The notes under the pieces were generated by a model that was not told the DNA's origin, did no database searches, and worked only from the letters and a program-made list of their open reading frames with translations. A stretch of DNA of 64,000 nt. Origin: Sphingorhabdus sp. Lineage in GTDB: Bacteria; Pseudomonadota; Alphaproteobacteria; Sphingomonadales; Sphingomonadaceae. A program made the translations under genes and the position numbers. Below are positions 44,351-55,268 of this stretch, in pieces; position 1 is the first letter of the stretch; every line of letters starts with the position of its first letter. The stretch covers positions 1-64,000 of the forward strand of contig NZ_JARXAI010000064.1 in the NCBI RefSeq assembly GCF_029865925.1, read 5' to 3'.

Positions 44351-45759
44351 ACACCAAGCGCCGGTATTGCAAAATAGCCAAGCGGCGAGTTCGCGGCAGC
44401 CAACAGCCCGCCAGTCCAGACGAGAACCTTGTCATCGCTTTGCGCAATCACGTCGGCGGCATCATCGAAATACATGACCTTGACGACTTTCAGATAATAG
44501 AAAGCTCCAATCGCCGAAGCGGCAATGCCGATGACGGCCAATGGCAAAAGACCCGCGGCAACAGCAGCGTTGAACACAACCAGCTTGCCCCAAAAGCCGA
44601 ACAGTGGCGGAATACCGGCCAAGCTGAACATGAAAATTGCAAAAGCGGCCGCCAGCGCTGGACGCGTCTTGGATAGCCCTGAAATGTCGGCGAATTCTTC
44701 ACGATAGCCGCCATCCTTGTCCTTCAACTGCATCAGGCAGACAAAACTGCCTAAGGTCATCGCAACATAAATTGTCAGATAAACCAGCATCGCGGCAATG
44801 CCCTGCTCTGTCCCCGTGGCAAGACCAATCAGAATAAATCCGACATTGTTGATTGAGCTATAGGCCATAAGGCGCTTCAGATTCTGCTGACCAATTGCGC
44901 CGACTGCGCCGATGATAATTGACATTAAAGCGACGGCAATGATGATCTGTTGCCACACGAAAATCTGCGAGCCAAATGCCTCAAGCACGATGCGGATGGT
45001 CAACGCAATTGCCGCAACCTTTGGCGCGCTGGCAAAGAATGCGGTCACGGGCGTTGGCGCGCCTTCATACACGTCAGGTGTCCACATGTGGAACGGCGCA
45101 GCGCTAATCTTAAACGCTAAACCGGACAGAATGAATACGATGCCGAATATCAAGCCAAGGCCAACTTCGCCGTTCATAGCCGAACCGATGGCAGCAAAAC
45201 TTGTCGATCCGGCAAAGCCATAGACCAAGGATGCACCATAAAGCAGCATCCCACTAGCCAAAGCACCAAGGACGAAATATTTAAGACCAGCCTCAGCCGA
45301 ACGCCCATCGGAACGCGCAAAGCTTGCCAAAACATAAGCAGACAGGCTTTGCAGTTCGAGTCCGATGTACAGTGAAATCAGGTCTGTTGCGGAAACCATG
45401 ACCCCCATGCCTATACAGGAGAGCAGGATAAGCACGGGATATTCAGCCCGCATGGCACCCGTTTTTTCAAGGAAACGCGGGGCAATGATCAGAGAAATCG
45501 CTGCCGCTATATATACGAGAATTTTGGCAAAGTTGCCGAAGGCGTCATTAACAAGAAGGCCATCAAAGGCCAAAACATCCGTTCCCTTTGCCATAAAAGC
45601 AAATACGAAAGCCGCCGCAGCAACAAGCGCTCCGACCGACAAAATGCTGATCAGGCGCCCCGCCTGTTCCCGCCATGCGGCAAGCAACAACAGCGCAAGC
45701 GCCGAGAAACTCAGTACAATCTCTGGACGGACTAATGAGAGAGAAGCGTTTAGTTCCAT
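44317..45759 (-). CDS. nuoN: NADH-quinone oxidoreductase subunit N
   Basis: A 480-aa proton-pumping antiporter-like subunit of complex I, with about 14 membrane helices. GLAFKISAAPFHMWTPDVYEGAPTP contains the conserved lysine, and LMAYSSINNVGFILIG is the second hallmark. ATG 45759 (MELNASLSLVRPE) is preferred over the track TTG two codons earlier, directly after the nuoM stop. It is the last nuo gene; birA starts inside its 3' end. Confidence 0.95.
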   Translation of the reverse strand: MELNASLSLVRPEIVLSFSALALLLLAAWREQAGRLISILSVGALVAAAAFVFAFMAKGTDVLAFDGLLVNDAFGNFAKILVYIAAAISLIIAPRFLEKTGAMRAEYPVLILLSCIGMGVMVSATDLISLYIGLELQSLSAYVLASFARSDGRSAEAGLKYFVLGALASGMLLYGASLVYGFAGSTSFAAIGSAMNGEVGLGLIFGIVFILSGLAFKISAAPFHMWTPDVYEGAPTPVTAFFASAPKVAAIALTIRIVLEAFGSQIFVWQQIIIAVALMSIIIGAVGAIGQQNLKRLMAYSSINNVGFILIGLATGTEQGIAAMLVYLTIYVAMTLGSFVCLMQLKDKDGGYREEFADISGLSKTRPALAAAFAIFMFSLAGIPPLFGFWGKLVVFNAAVAAGLLPLAVIGIAASAIGAFYYLKVVKVMYFDDAADVIAQSDDKVLVWTGGLLAAANSPLGYFAIPALGVWTAYAARALF

Positions 45760-45761
45760 TA

Positions 45762-47321
45762 TCAATGGCTCCCCTCAGCCATATTTTTTTCCGGACCATG
45801 CACAACGCGGTAAGGCGCAGTTGTCGGGTCTACTAATTTGATTTTGCTATCCCCGGCGGGTGCAGCGCGTTCGACGCGGGCGACAATCGTTGCGACATCG
45901 CGGCGGATAGGCGCCAAAAATGTCTCAGGATACACACCCATCCACAAAACCACGACGGCAATAGGTGCAAGAAGCCACATTTCACGGCCATTGACGTCCG
46001 ACATAGCGGCAGCATCTGCATTGACCTGCGGGCCAAAGGCGATACGGCGATAGAGATACAGCATATAGCCAGCGCCAAGGATGATCCCAGTGGTCGCAAT
46101 CAACGTAGCCCAAGTCGAAACCTTATACGCGCCGGCAAGACTCAAAAACTCGCCCACAAAACCGCTAGTTCCCGGCAAACCAACGCTCGCCATGGTGAAA
46201 AGCATGAAAAGCAAAGCATATTTGGGCATATTGACGCTCAGACCGCCATATCGGCTAATTTCGCGGGTATGCAGGCGGTCATAAATGACGCCAACGCACA
46301 AGAAGAGCGCACCCGAAACAAGACCATGGCTCAACATCACAATGATCGCGCCTTCAATGCCCTGTTGGTTAAACGTAAATAGGCCAATAGTCACAATTGC
46401 CATGTGCGCGACCGAGGAATAGGCGATCAGCTTTTTCATGTCCTGCTGCACCAAAGCAACCAGCGACGTATACACAACGGCCACCATCGACAGGCCAAAG
46501 ACCAATGGAATGAAGTCGGCACTTGCTTCAGGGAACATCGGCAAAGAAAAACGCAGAAAGCCGTAGCCGCCCATTTTTAACAACACGCCCGCCAATATGA
46601 CGGAGCCTGCGGTCGGCGCCTGAACGTGCGCGTCGGGCAACCATGTATGTACTGGCCACATGGGCATTTTTACGGCAAAAGATGCGAAGAACGCAAACCA
46701 CAGCCACTTCTGCGCTTCAACAGGGAAATCCGTGTTAAGCAAAGTCGGAATATCCGCCGTGCCGGCAAACTGGATCATCCACAGCATCGCGATCAGCATC
46801 ACCAGCGAGCCGAGCAAGGTGTAGAGGAAGAATTTGTAAGACGCGTAAATCCTGTCCTGTCCGCCCCAAATACCGATAATCAGATACATCGGGATCAATC
46901 CAGCTTCGAAGAAGATGTAGAACAGCAGCAAGTCCTGCGCCGCGAAAACGCCAATCATCAACGTTTCCATGAGCAAGAACGCGGCCATATATTCACCAAC
47001 GCGCTTCTGTATCGAGGTCCAGCTTGCGCCGATACAAATCGGCATCAGGAACACGGACAGCATGATAAGCGTCAAGGAAATGCCATCAATGCCAAGACGC
47101 CAGCCAATTGGCCCGAACAAGGTAGCTGCTTCAGTAAACTGCCACTGCGCGCCCGCCGGATCGTAGCTAAGCCATAGCACGACACCGAGCGCTAGGTTCG
47201 CCAGCGTGGCCACCAACGCGATTAACCGCGCCTTTTCAGCCCGCACAAAAAGGCAGAATGCTGCCGCAACCACCGGAATGGCGAGCATGATAGAGAGTAT
47301 AGGGATATCCGCGGCGTTCAT
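45762..47321 (-). CDS. nuoM: NADH-quinone oxidoreductase subunit M
   Basis: A 519-aa antiporter-like membrane subunit of complex I. Hallmarks are the glutamate-containing LLMETLMIGVFAAQDLLLFYIFFE, PMWPVHTWLPDAHVQAPTAGS with its lysine-adjacent loop, and LIAYSSVAHMAIVTIG. Helix pattern and length match NuoM. The start shares a base with the nuoL stop, and nuoN follows immediately. Confidence 0.97.
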   Translation of the reverse strand: MNAADIPILSIMLAIPVVAAAFCLFVRAEKARLIALVATLANLALGVVLWLSYDPAGAQWQFTEAATLFGPIGWRLGIDGISLTLIMLSVFLMPICIGASWTSIQKRVGEYMAAFLLMETLMIGVFAAQDLLLFYIFFEAGLIPMYLIIGIWGGQDRIYASYKFFLYTLLGSLVMLIAMLWMIQFAGTADIPTLLNTDFPVEAQKWLWFAFFASFAVKMPMWPVHTWLPDAHVQAPTAGSVILAGVLLKMGGYGFLRFSLPMFPEASADFIPLVFGLSMVAVVYTSLVALVQQDMKKLIAYSSVAHMAIVTIGLFTFNQQGIEGAIIVMLSHGLVSGALFLCVGVIYDRLHTREISRYGGLSVNMPKYALLFMLFTMASVGLPGTSGFVGEFLSLAGAYKVSTWATLIATTGIILGAGYMLYLYRRIAFGPQVNADAAAMSDVNGREMWLLAPIAVVVLWMGVYPETFLAPIRRDVATIVARVERAAPAGDSKIKLVDPTTAPYRVVHGPEKNMAEGSH

Positions 47322-49363
47322 TATATTCTCACCATCATCCAGCTAACCGCGACGACGAGGCCGAGAAGCATCACAAGCGCATATGTATACAGATAACCCG
47401 ATTGCATCCGGACGGCCATTTTGCTGCCGAAAGACACAGCGGCAGCAGACCCATTGGGTCCAAAGCGGTCGATGATCCCGATGTCCCCCTGCTTCCAGAA
47501 AAGGCGACCGAACCAGAATGCGGGCCGCACAAATAGGAAACTATACAGTTCGTCGAAGTACCATTTATTCAGAAGGAAACGATAGATTGGAGCGAAAGTC
47601 GCAGCCAAGCGCTGCGGCGCGTCCTTTGACAACTGATACATAGAAAACGCTGTTATCAGACCCAGTAACATTGCCACTGTCGACGACAGCTTCACCCACA
47701 TCGGCACCTCATGCATCGCATGCATCAAATGTTCGTTGAAATAGAGGGTGCTGTTGGCCCAAAACGCCTTACCGGCCTCTGCCTCAATAAACTGATTATG
47801 GAAGACAAAGCCTGCAAACACAGCGCCAAGCGTGAGCAACGCCAATGGTGTTAGCATCGACCATGGGCTTTCATGGGGATGATAACCCGCCGTCCCGTCA
47901 CGTGTCGTCGCGTGCGCATGTGCATCATGGTCATGCTCATGGTCGTGGTCACCATGATCATGCACCGCGTGCTGAATATGCTCGGATTGTTCCCAACGTG
48001 GCTTGCCGAAGAAGGTCAGGAACATCAGCCTCCAGCTGTAAAAACTCGTCAAAAGCGCAGCGATCACACCAATGGCAAAGCCGTACATATGATAGGTTGA
48101 TCCACTGGCGAACGCGGCCTCAATAATCGCGTCCTTGGAATAGAAGCCCGCAAATCCGCCAACCCCTACGATGCCAACGCCCGTAATTGCAAGCGTTCCA
48201 GCCATCATCGCCCAAAATGTCAGCGGGATATGTTTCCGAAGGCCACCATAATAACGCATATCTTGTTCATGGTGCATTGCGTGGATTACCGAACCCGCAC
48301 CCAAGAACAACAACGCCTTGAAAAAGGCATGCGTGAACAAATGGAACATTGCCGCGCCATATGCGCCTGACCCTGCTGCAAAGAACATATAGCCAAGCTG
48401 CGAGCAGGTTGAATACGCGATAACACGCTTGATATCCGTTTGCACCAAGCCGACCGTTGCAGCAAAAATAGCGGTCGTCGCCCCGACGATTGTCACAACG
48501 TTGAGCGCAAATTGGCTCGTCTCGAACAAAGGCGACAGTCGGCAAACCATAAACACACCAGCGGTCACCATAGTAGCCGCGTGGATCAGCGCCGACACAG
48601 GTGTCGGCCCTTCCATTGCGTCAGGTAACCATGTGTGCAGCCCTAGCTGCGCCGATTTGCCCATCGCGCCGATGAACAGCAATATACACAGCAAGCTCAT
48701 CGTATCCACACGCAAACCAAGGAAGCCAATGCTTGAGCCGACTTTATCAGGTGCAGCAGCGAGTATTTCAGGGATGGAAACCGTGCCAAATAACCAGAAT
48801 ATGCCAAAAATACCCAGCATAAAGCCAAGGTCGCCAACGCGGTTGACCACAAACGCCTTAATTGCTGCCGCATTCGCGCTTGGTTTTTTGTACCAGAAAC
48901 CAATCAGCAAATAAGATGCAAGACCGACACCTTCCCAACCAAAGAACATCTGGACTAGGTTGTTGGCAGTTACGAGCATCAACATCGCGAAAGTAAACAG
49001 CGACAGATAGGCAAAAAAGCGCGACTGGTCGGGGTCTTCCTCCATATAGCCCCAGCTATACAAATGGACGAGCGCAGACACGCTGGTGATGACGACCAAC
49101 ATGACCGCAGTGAGCGCATCGACACGCAATTCCCAGTCAAACGTCAAATCGCCGGACTGCACCCATGTCATCACGGGCTGCACATAAGCGGTTTCACTGC
49201 CGCTTAGAAAACCAATGAAGATCGGCCAGCTCAGGAACGCGGCGATAAACAACCCTGCGGTTGTGATCGTCTTGGCCGCCAACGCCCCAATGAAGCGCTG
49301 TCCCAGGCCTGCGACGAGCGCAGCCAAAAGCGGCAGGAAAACGATGATATGAATTGCAGTCAC
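47321..49363 (-). CDS. nuoL: NADH-quinone oxidoreductase subunit L
   Basis: A 680-aa distal proton-pumping subunit with the long lateral helix at the C-terminus. [24 protein letters not shown] and [14 protein letters not shown] are the hallmark segments. Between about residues 470 and 505 lies a His/Asp-rich insertion ([19 protein letters not shown]) in the cytoplasmic or periplasmic loop before helix 14, which may bind metal or be simple sequence expansion. It is one base from nuoM and 6 bases from nuoK. Confidence 0.97.
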   Translation of the reverse strand: MTAIHIIVFLPLLAALVAGLGQRFIGALAAKTITTAGLFIAAFLSWPIFIGFLSGSETAYVQPVMTWVQSGDLTFDWELRVDALTAVMLVVITSVSALVHLYSWGYMEEDPDQSRFFAYLSLFTFAMLMLVTANNLVQMFFGWEGVGLASYLLIGFWYKKPSANAAAIKAFVVNRVGDLGFMLGIFGIFWLFGTVSIPEILAAAPDKVGSSIGFLGLRVDTMSLLCILLFIGAMGKSAQLGLHTWLPDAMEGPTPVSALIHAATMVTAGVFMVCRLSPLFETSQFALNVVTIVGATTAIFAATVGLVQTDIKRVIAYSTCSQLGYMFFAAGSGAYGAAMFHLFTHAFFKALLFLGAGSVIHAMHHEQDMRYYGGLRKHIPLTFWAMMAGTLAITGVGIVGVGGFAGFYSKDAIIEAAFASGSTYHMYGFAIGVIAALLTSFYSWRLMFLTFFGKPRWEQSEHIQHAVHDHGDHDHEHDHDAHAHATTRDGTAGYHPHESPWSMLTPLALLTLGAVFAGFVFHNQFIEAEAGKAFWANSTLYFNEHLMHAMHEVPMWVKLSSTVAMLLGLITAFSMYQLSKDAPQRLAATFAPIYRFLLNKWYFDELYSFLFVRPAFWFGRLFWKQGDIGIIDRFGPNGSAAAVSFGSKMAVRMQSGYLYTYALVMLLGLVVAVSWMMVRI

Positions 49364-49369
49364 TGGACG

Positions 49370-49675
49370 TTACCCCTTCATCCGGTTGACATCGTCAACT
49401 GCAATGGTCCCACGACCACGGAAGTAAATCACCAATATGGCAAGGCCGATAGCCGCTTCGCCAGCGGCGACGGTCAACACGAACATGGCGAAAATTTGGC
49501 CCGTCAGGTCGCCTAAAAACACACTGAACGCGACGAGGTTGATGTTAACCGCCAGTAAAATGAGCTCGATAGCCATCAATATGATGATGACATTCTTGCG
49601 GTTAAGGAAAATCCCAAGCACGCCCATGACAAACAATATGCTGCTGACAACGAGATAATGTTCGATACCAATCAC
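49370..49675 (-). CDS. nuoK: NADH-quinone oxidoreductase subunit K
   Basis: A 101-aa three-helix subunit of the complex I membrane arm. The two buried glutamates are in [14 protein letters not shown] and [13 protein letters not shown], and the family opening [20 protein letters not shown] is intact. The start overlaps the nuoJ stop by 4 bases. Confidence 0.97.
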   Translation of the reverse strand: MIGIEHYLVVSSILFVMGVLGIFLNRKNVIIILMAIELILLAVNINLVAFSVFLGDLTGQIFAMFVLTVAAGEAAIGLAILVIYFRGRGTIAVDDVNRMKG

Positions 49676-50292
49676 AACTCAATCCCCTGCCCGACGGGCT
49701 GATTAACATTACGCGTCGCGTCTTCGGGGCGGCGCTGCACTTGGCTGCTGATATTCTGGCCGCGCGTGCCATGGCTGCGCCGATGCGTCAGAACGATTGC
49801 GCCGACCATAGCAACCAACAGGATTAACCCAGCGGTTTCAAAAAGAAAAACATATTTGCTATAGAGCAAACCGCCAATAGCTTCGATGTTCGGCACTGTT
49901 GCCGACACCGTGGCTTCCCCTGCACCCGGGGTACCGAGCTTTACAGCTCCCGCTTGATAGGCACCAATACCAAGCACCAGCTCAGCCACCAGAACGACCG
50001 CCAACAAGATGCCGAGCGGCACGTTTTTGACAAATCCAGCACGCAACTCGGCAAAATCAATGTCGAGCATCATCACCACGAACAAGAACAGCACTGCCAC
50101 CGCGCCGACATAGACAATGACCAAGAGCATCGCGATAAATTCGGCGCCGATCAGGACCATCAGGCCCGCAGCATTGAAGAAAGCCACAATCAGCCAAAGC
50201 ACGCTGTGCACGGGATTGCGCGCGAAGATTACCATCGCTGCTGCGGCAATGACGATACTTGCAAAAATATAGAAGGATATAAGCTGGATCAC
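49672..50292 (-). CDS. nuoJ: NADH-quinone oxidoreductase subunit J
   Basis: A 206-aa membrane subunit with five helices. The helix-3 hallmark [26 protein letters not shown] contains the pi-bulge region. The C-terminus carries a polar tail ([20 protein letters not shown]) longer than in E. coli, common in alphaproteobacteria. It lies 12 bases after nuoI and overlaps nuoK. Confidence 0.96.
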   Translation of the reverse strand: MIQLISFYIFASIVIAAAAMVIFARNPVHSVLWLIVAFFNAAGLMVLIGAEFIAMLLVIVYVGAVAVLFLFVVMMLDIDFAELRAGFVKNVPLGILLAVVLVAELVLGIGAYQAGAVKLGTPGAGEATVSATVPNIEAIGGLLYSKYVFLFETAGLILLVAMVGAIVLTHRRSHGTRGQNISSQVQRRPEDATRNVNQPVGQGIEL

Positions 50293-50304
50293 GATGCGCC
50301 GCCC

Positions 50305-50793
50305 TTAACGATAGGGTGCATCGGCAGCAAGGTTCGCGGCGATTGCCCGCTCCCACTTTGCGCCATTGTCGAGGAGCTTGGCTTTATCATACAGCAATTC
50401 TTCTCGCGTTTCTGTTGCGAATTCGAAATTTGGCCCTTCAACGATAGCATCTACGGGACATGCCTCTTGGCAAAAACCGCAATAAATGCACTTGGTCATG
50501 TCAATGTCGTAGCGCGTCGTACGGCGGCTGCCGTCGTCGCGCGGTTCGGACTCAATGGTAATGGCAAGTGCCGGGCACACAGCCTCGCACAGCTTGCACG
50601 CAATACACCGTTCTTCACCATTGGGGTAACGACGCAAGGCATGCTCACCGCGAAAACGCGCGCTCAACGGGTTCTTTTCAAACGGATAATTGATCGTCGC
50701 TTTTGGCTTGAAGAAATATTGCAAGGTTAGCCAATGCGCCTTGACGAATTCCCACAAGGTGAAGGTTTTGATGAGATGAGCGATACTGGTCAT
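50305..50793 (-). CDS. nuoI: NADH-quinone oxidoreductase subunit I
   Basis: A 162-aa peripheral-arm subunit carrying clusters N6a and N6b. The two ferredoxin motifs are [16 protein letters not shown] and [19 protein letters not shown] 50793 gives [20 protein letters not shown] and an ATGA overlap with nuoH; the track start at 50871 lies well inside nuoH. Confidence 0.97.
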   Translation of the reverse strand: MTSIAHLIKTFTLWEFVKAHWLTLQYFFKPKATINYPFEKNPLSARFRGEHALRRYPNGEERCIACKLCEAVCPALAITIESEPRDDGSRRTTRYDIDMTKCIYCGFCQEACPVDAIVEGPNFEFATETREELLYDKAKLLDNGAKWERAIAANLAADAPYR

Positions 50794-51836
50794 GCGAAAT
50801 GTCCTGTGAACATAAGATAGCCGCTCACCAAAAAGACCCAGAACAGCGAGATGGGCAGAAAGACTTTCCAACCCAGACGCATCAATTGGTCATAGCGGTA
50901 ACGCGGCACGGTCGCCTTCACCCATGCGAAGATGAAGAACATCAACAGGATTTTGGCAAAGAACCAGATAATACCGGGAACAAGATAAAGCGGCGCCCAA
51001 TCAACCGGTGGCAAATATCCGCCCCAGAAAAGTATCGCATTGAGCGCGCACATCAAAAGGACGTTTGCATATTCGCCAAGCCAGAACAAAGCGAAGGCCA
51101 TGGACGAATATTCGGTTTGATAACCAGCAACCAGCTCGCTCTCGGCCTCAGTCAAATCGAACGGTGCGCGGGCGGTTTCGGCCATTGAACTGATTAGAAA
51201 CATGACAGCAATCGGGAACAACAAAGGGTTGAAGGCATAAGCGTTGATGAAGCCAAAGACGTGGCCACGCTGGCCTTCGATAATGCCACCTATGTTGAAT
51301 GTGCCAGCCCACAAAACAATGCAAATCAGTATGAACCCAATAGAGACTTCATAGGATATCATTTGCGCCGCAGCCCGCATGGCGGAATAAAACGGATATT
51401 TGGAGTTGGAAGCCCAGCCCGCAATCACAACGCCATAAACGCCAAGACTGCTGATCGCCAGAATATAGAGCAAACCAACATTGATGTTCGACAGCACGAC
51501 ACCGTCGGCAAACGGTATGACTGCCCATGCCATCAAAGCCACGGTGAAGGTGATGATGGGCGCGATCAGGAACAGGCCGCGGTTTGACGCGCTTGGAATA
51601 ATCGTTTCCTGCAAGAAAACCTTCAGGCCATCTGCAAAAGATTGCAGGACACCAAAGGGCCCAACCACGTTTGGCCCCCTTCGAAGGGCAAATGCGGCCC
51701 ATAATTTACGTTCCGCATAAATGATCATCGCCACCGCTAACATCAGCGGCAGGGCGATAAGGAGGATCCCCGCGATGGTCGCGGTGAACCAGGCCGCGTC
51801 ATAACCCATGCCCAAATTTTGGAAGAAGGAGGTCAT
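50790..51836 (-). CDS. nuoH: NADH-quinone oxidoreductase subunit H
   Basis: A 348-aa membrane subunit forming part of the quinone chamber. Conserved stretches are [25 protein letters not shown], the acidic loop [20 protein letters not shown], and [19 protein letters not shown] at the C-terminus. ATG 51836 ([14 protein letters not shown]) makes an ATGA overlap with nuoG; the track start is 48 bases too early. Confidence 0.97.
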   Translation of the reverse strand: MTSFFQNLGMGYDAAWFTATIAGILLIALPLMLAVAMIIYAERKLWAAFALRRGPNVVGPFGVLQSFADGLKVFLQETIIPSASNRGLFLIAPIITFTVALMAWAVIPFADGVVLSNINVGLLYILAISSLGVYGVVIAGWASNSKYPFYSAMRAAAQMISYEVSIGFILICIVLWAGTFNIGGIIEGQRGHVFGFINAYAFNPLLFPIAVMFLISSMAETARAPFDLTEAESELVAGYQTEYSSMAFALFWLGEYANVLLMCALNAILFWGGYLPPVDWAPLYLVPGIIWFFAKILLMFFIFAWVKATVPRYRYDQLMRLGWKVFLPISLFWVFLVSGYLMFTGHFA

Positions 51837-53833
51837 TCCGCCGCCTCCAGAATCTGCGTTCCGTGCACCAGCTCCGAAGAGCATTTCTGCATCGTTTCCG
51901 ACGCGCGGCAGATGGCGTTCGTCAGATAAAAATCCTTGATTGGATAATCGGCAATTTTGCCATTAACTTCCGCCGAAAGCGACGGTTCGTTCCAACCATA
52001 ATTGGCGAGACCCTCAACACCAAGCGCCGGAACCACTTTTGCCATTTCGCCGCGCAACGCGTCGACACTGTCGAACGGCAAACGCTTGCCCAATGCGTCG
52101 GATAATGCGCGGAATATCGCCCAATCTTCACGTGCATCGCCAGGCGGGAATACGGCACGCTCTCCGCGCTGCACTCTGCCTTCTAGGTTCACATAAGTAC
52201 CCGATTTCTCGGAATAGGCAGCACCTGGCATAATGACGTCAGCATGATGCGCGCCATTGTCGCCATGATGGCCGACATAGACCTTAAACGTATTACTAAA
52301 CAGGCTGTAATCAACCTCATCCGCGCCGAGGAAGAATGCCAGCGTGGGCGATGCTGCCGCCAGCTTCTTGATGCCGCCGTCATGCGCATAGCCCAACATC
52401 AGCCCGCCCATGCGCGCCGCTGCAAAATGCAGGACGTTAAATCCGTTCCAGCCATCACGCACCAGTTTGAACTTTTTGGCAAACGCCAACGCCGCCCCAT
52501 GCACGCCTGCATAACGCAACGCGCCGCCGCCGACGATGATTGCAGGACGCTCCGCATTCTTCAGCGCCTCTGTAAGGGCCTTGGGCGCCTTTGTGAGGGC
52601 GCTCAGGTCGTCGCCCAGCCACTCAACCTTATATGTCAGGTCCGTCACTGGCCCAATTGCAAACACCTTTGCACCGCGCTTTCGGATTGCCTTTTGAATA
52701 CGCGTGTTCACCAATGGTGCTTCACGCCGCAAGTCGCTTCCAACCAACAGGATAACGTCGGCATTCTCTATGCCTGCAATCGTGGTGTTGAAATTTACCG
52801 CCGAAAGCGAAGATGTGTCATAGGCTAGGCCAGTTTGACGTCCTTCAAGCATCGACGTGCCCGCCAATGCGCGCGCCGCGAACATGGTCTCGCAATCAAC
52901 CTGATCACCAGCCAATACAGCAGCTTCGCCGGTCCAATGGGCTTTGATGGCATCAAATGCCTCGACCCAACTCGCGGCAACAAGCTTGCCGTCCTTGCGG
53001 ATATATGGCTTGTCCAAGCGGCGATGCGTCAGGCCATCAACCGCATGACGCGTTTTGTCCGATGCCCATTCTTCGTTCACATCGTCATTGATACGCGGCA
53101 ATGCGCGGAGCACGGCCCTGCCCCTGCTATCAAGCCGAATGTTGGTGCCAACAGCATCCATCACATCGATGCTTGGCGTCTTTTTAAGCTCCCAAGGACG
53201 CGCTTCGAAAGCATAAGGCTTCGACGTCAAGGCTCCCACAGGGCACAGATCAACCACATTGCCCGAAAGCTCGCTTTGCATGGCGTGCTCAAGATAGGTC
53301 GTAATCTGCATATTTTCGCCGCGACCAATCGCGCCGACTTCTTCAATGCCCGCGACTTCTTCGGCGAAACGGACGCAGCGTGTGCACTGGATACAGCGCG
53401 TCATCGCTGTTTTGACCAGCGGACCCATATATTTTTCAGTGACCGCACGCTTATTTTCCTCAAAGCGCGAAGCACCGCGACCATAAGCAACGCTTTGGTC
53501 CTGCAAATCGCACTCGCCACCTTGGTCGCAAATCGGGCAATCGAGCGGGTGGTTGATGAGCAAAAACTCCATCACCCCTTCACGCGCCTTTTTGACCATT
53601 GGCGTATCGGTGCGGATTATTTGGCCTTCGGTGGCGGGCAACGCGCACGATGCCTGTGGCTTTGGTGGCCCGGGGGCTATCTCGACCAGGCACATCCGGC
53701 AGTTACCCGCGATGGACAGCCGCTCATGATAGCAAAAGCGGGGTATTTCTTTCCCCGCCATTTCGCATGCCTGAAGCACTGTGGCGCCTGCAGGGACTTC
53801 GATTTCTAATCCGTCTACGGTGACTTTAGGCAT
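51833..53833 (-). CDS. nuoG: NADH-quinone oxidoreductase subunit G
   Basis: A 666-aa peripheral-arm subunit. The N-terminal [2Fe-2S] domain has CRMCLVEI. The His/Cys cluster is HPLDCPICDQGGECDLQD, and the N4/N5 ferredoxin ligands are in RCIQCTRCVRF and VVDLCPVGALTSKP. A molybdopterin-oxidoreductase-like C-terminal domain follows without cofactor residues, as in mitochondrial 75-kDa subunits. It is separated from nuoF by two bases. Confidence 0.96.
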   Translation of the reverse strand: MPKVTVDGLEIEVPAGATVLQACEMAGKEIPRFCYHERLSIAGNCRMCLVEIAPGPPKPQASCALPATEGQIIRTDTPMVKKAREGVMEFLLINHPLDCPICDQGGECDLQDQSVAYGRGASRFEENKRAVTEKYMGPLVKTAMTRCIQCTRCVRFAEEVAGIEEVGAIGRGENMQITTYLEHAMQSELSGNVVDLCPVGALTSKPYAFEARPWELKKTPSIDVMDAVGTNIRLDSRGRAVLRALPRINDDVNEEWASDKTRHAVDGLTHRRLDKPYIRKDGKLVAASWVEAFDAIKAHWTGEAAVLAGDQVDCETMFAARALAGTSMLEGRQTGLAYDTSSLSAVNFNTTIAGIENADVILLVGSDLRREAPLVNTRIQKAIRKRGAKVFAIGPVTDLTYKVEWLGDDLSALTKAPKALTEALKNAERPAIIVGGGALRYAGVHGAALAFAKKFKLVRDGWNGFNVLHFAAARMGGLMLGYAHDGGIKKLAAASPTLAFFLGADEVDYSLFSNTFKVYVGHHGDNGAHHADVIMPGAAYSEKSGTYVNLEGRVQRGERAVFPPGDAREDWAIFRALSDALGKRLPFDSVDALRGEMAKVVPALGVEGLANYGWNEPSLSAEVNGKIADYPIKDFYLTNAICRASETMQKCSSELVHGTQILEAAE

Positions 53834-53835
53834 TT

Positions 53836-55131
53836 TTACTCCGCCGCCTCCAGCATATTATTGCCTTTAGCTTCATGAATGCGCCGCTCCATCTCGGGAC
53901 GGAAATGCTTGATTAGCCCCTGAATAGGCCAAGCCGCCGCATCGCCGAGCGCGCAGATGGTGTGGCCTTCAACCTGTTTGGTGACGTCGTACAAAGTATC
54001 GATATCACCTATTTCAGCATTGCCGATGCGCATCTTTTCCATCACGCGCCACATCCAGCCTGTGCCTTCACGGCAAGGCGTGCATTGGCCGCAGCTTTCA
54101 TGCTTGTAGAAATAGCTCAATCGCGAAATGGCACGCACAATATCGGTGGACTTGTCCATCACGATGACCGCTGCGGTGCCTAGGCCGGAACCAACAGCCT
54201 TGCAGCCGTCAAAGTCCATTGGCACGTCCATCATCATCGCCGCAGGTACCAATGGCACTGACGACCCGCCTGGGATGACAGCCAAGAGATTATCCCAACC
54301 GCCTCTGATGCCTCCACAATGCTTTTCGATGAGCTCACGAAATGGGATACCCATTTCTTCTTCGACGACGCATGGCTTTTCAACATGGCCAGAGATTTGG
54401 AACAGTTTCGTGCCATGGTTGTTCTCACGACCAAAGCTTTTGAACCAAGCGGCGCCGCGCCGCAGGATCGTTGGCACAACCGCGATACTTTCGACATTGT
54501 TGACCGTGGTGGGGCAACCATAAAGCCCTGCACCTGCTGGAAAAGGCGGTTTCAAACGGGGCTGACCCTTTTTGCCTTCAAGGCTCTCGATCATCGCGGT
54601 CTCTTCGCCGCAAATATATGCACCCGCGCCGCGATGAACAAAGACGTCGAAGTCATAACCGGACTTGGCGGCGTTTTTGCCGAGTAAGCCCGCTGAATAT
54701 GCCTCAGCAACAGCCTGTTCCAGAACCTTTGCTTCGAAAATATATTCACCGCGAATGTATATATAGGCTGCACGCGCGCGCATCGCGAAGCCAGCGATCA
54801 GAGCGCCTTCAATTAACTTATGTGGATCATGACGGATGATTTCCCGATCCTTGCAAGAACCAGGCTCGGACTCATCGGCGTTGATGACAAGGAAATTGGG
54901 ACGCTCTGGCGTTGGCGCTTTTGGCATGAAGCTCCACTTCATACCCGTGGGGAAGCCAGCACCGCCGCGACCGCGCAGGCCAGAGGCTTTCACCTCCTCA
55001 ATAATCGCGTCCTGCCCAACCTTCATCAAGGCGGCTGTTTTATCCCAATCGCCGCGTTTCTGCGCCGCTTTCAGGGCGAAATCCTGATAGCCATATAGAT
55101 TGGTAAAAATGCGGTCTTTGTCAGCGAGCAT
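53836..55131 (-). CDS. nuoF: NADH-quinone oxidoreductase subunit F
   Basis: A 431-aa NADH- and FMN-binding subunit with cluster N3. The NADH/FMN loop is [23 protein letters not shown] contacts lie in [17 protein letters not shown] and [17 protein letters not shown], and the [4Fe-4S] motif is [18 protein letters not shown] 55131 is preferred to the track start at 55158 because GGAGG stands 7 bases upstream and the ATG shares a base with the stop of the 45-aa gene. Confidence 0.97.
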   Translation of the reverse strand: MLADKDRIFTNLYGYQDFALKAAQKRGDWDKTAALMKVGQDAIIEEVKASGLRGRGGAGFPTGMKWSFMPKAPTPERPNFLVINADESEPGSCKDREIIRHDPHKLIEGALIAGFAMRARAAYIYIRGEYIFEAKVLEQAVAEAYSAGLLGKNAAKSGYDFDVFVHRGAGAYICGEETAMIESLEGKKGQPRLKPPFPAGAGLYGCPTTVNNVESIAVVPTILRRGAAWFKSFGRENNHGTKLFQISGHVEKPCVVEEEMGIPFRELIEKHCGGIRGGWDNLLAVIPGGSSVPLVPAAMMMDVPMDFDGCKAVGSGLGTAAVIVMDKSTDIVRAISRLSYFYKHESCGQCTPCREGTGWMWRVMEKMRIGNAEIGDIDTLYDVTKQVEGHTICALGDAAAWPIQGLIKHFRPEMERRIHEAKGNNMLEAAE

Positions 55132-55268
55132 CAGCCCAAACCTCCAAGAAAAAACCATGCAGCGCCTGCGATAAGCAACCCGATCACGCCAAGTTTAATA
55201 ATGCCAGTCAGCAATTTCCACGCGACGAATGCCGCGATAAGAACACCAATGAGAGGAAGAAATTCCAT
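55131..55268 (-). CDS. Small membrane protein (45 aa) between nuoE and nuoF
   Basis: A gene too short for the ORF track. ATG 55268 shares a base with the nuoE stop (TGATG), and its TGA shares a base with the nuoF ATG. The product, starting [20 protein letters not shown] and ending [15 protein letters not shown], has two hydrophobic helices around a short TGIIKLG turn. Two-sided coupling argues that it is translated. Not recognised as a standard complex I subunit; it could be an accessory or assembly factor. Confidence 0.75.
   Translation of the reverse strand: MEFLPLIGVLIAAFVAWKLLTGIIKLGVIGLLIAGAAWFFLGGLG

Noticed and set aside
52835-53809. 324-aa plus-strand ORF
   Set aside because: Antisense to nuoG; translation has no recognisable motif, while nuoG is full of Fe-S ligands.
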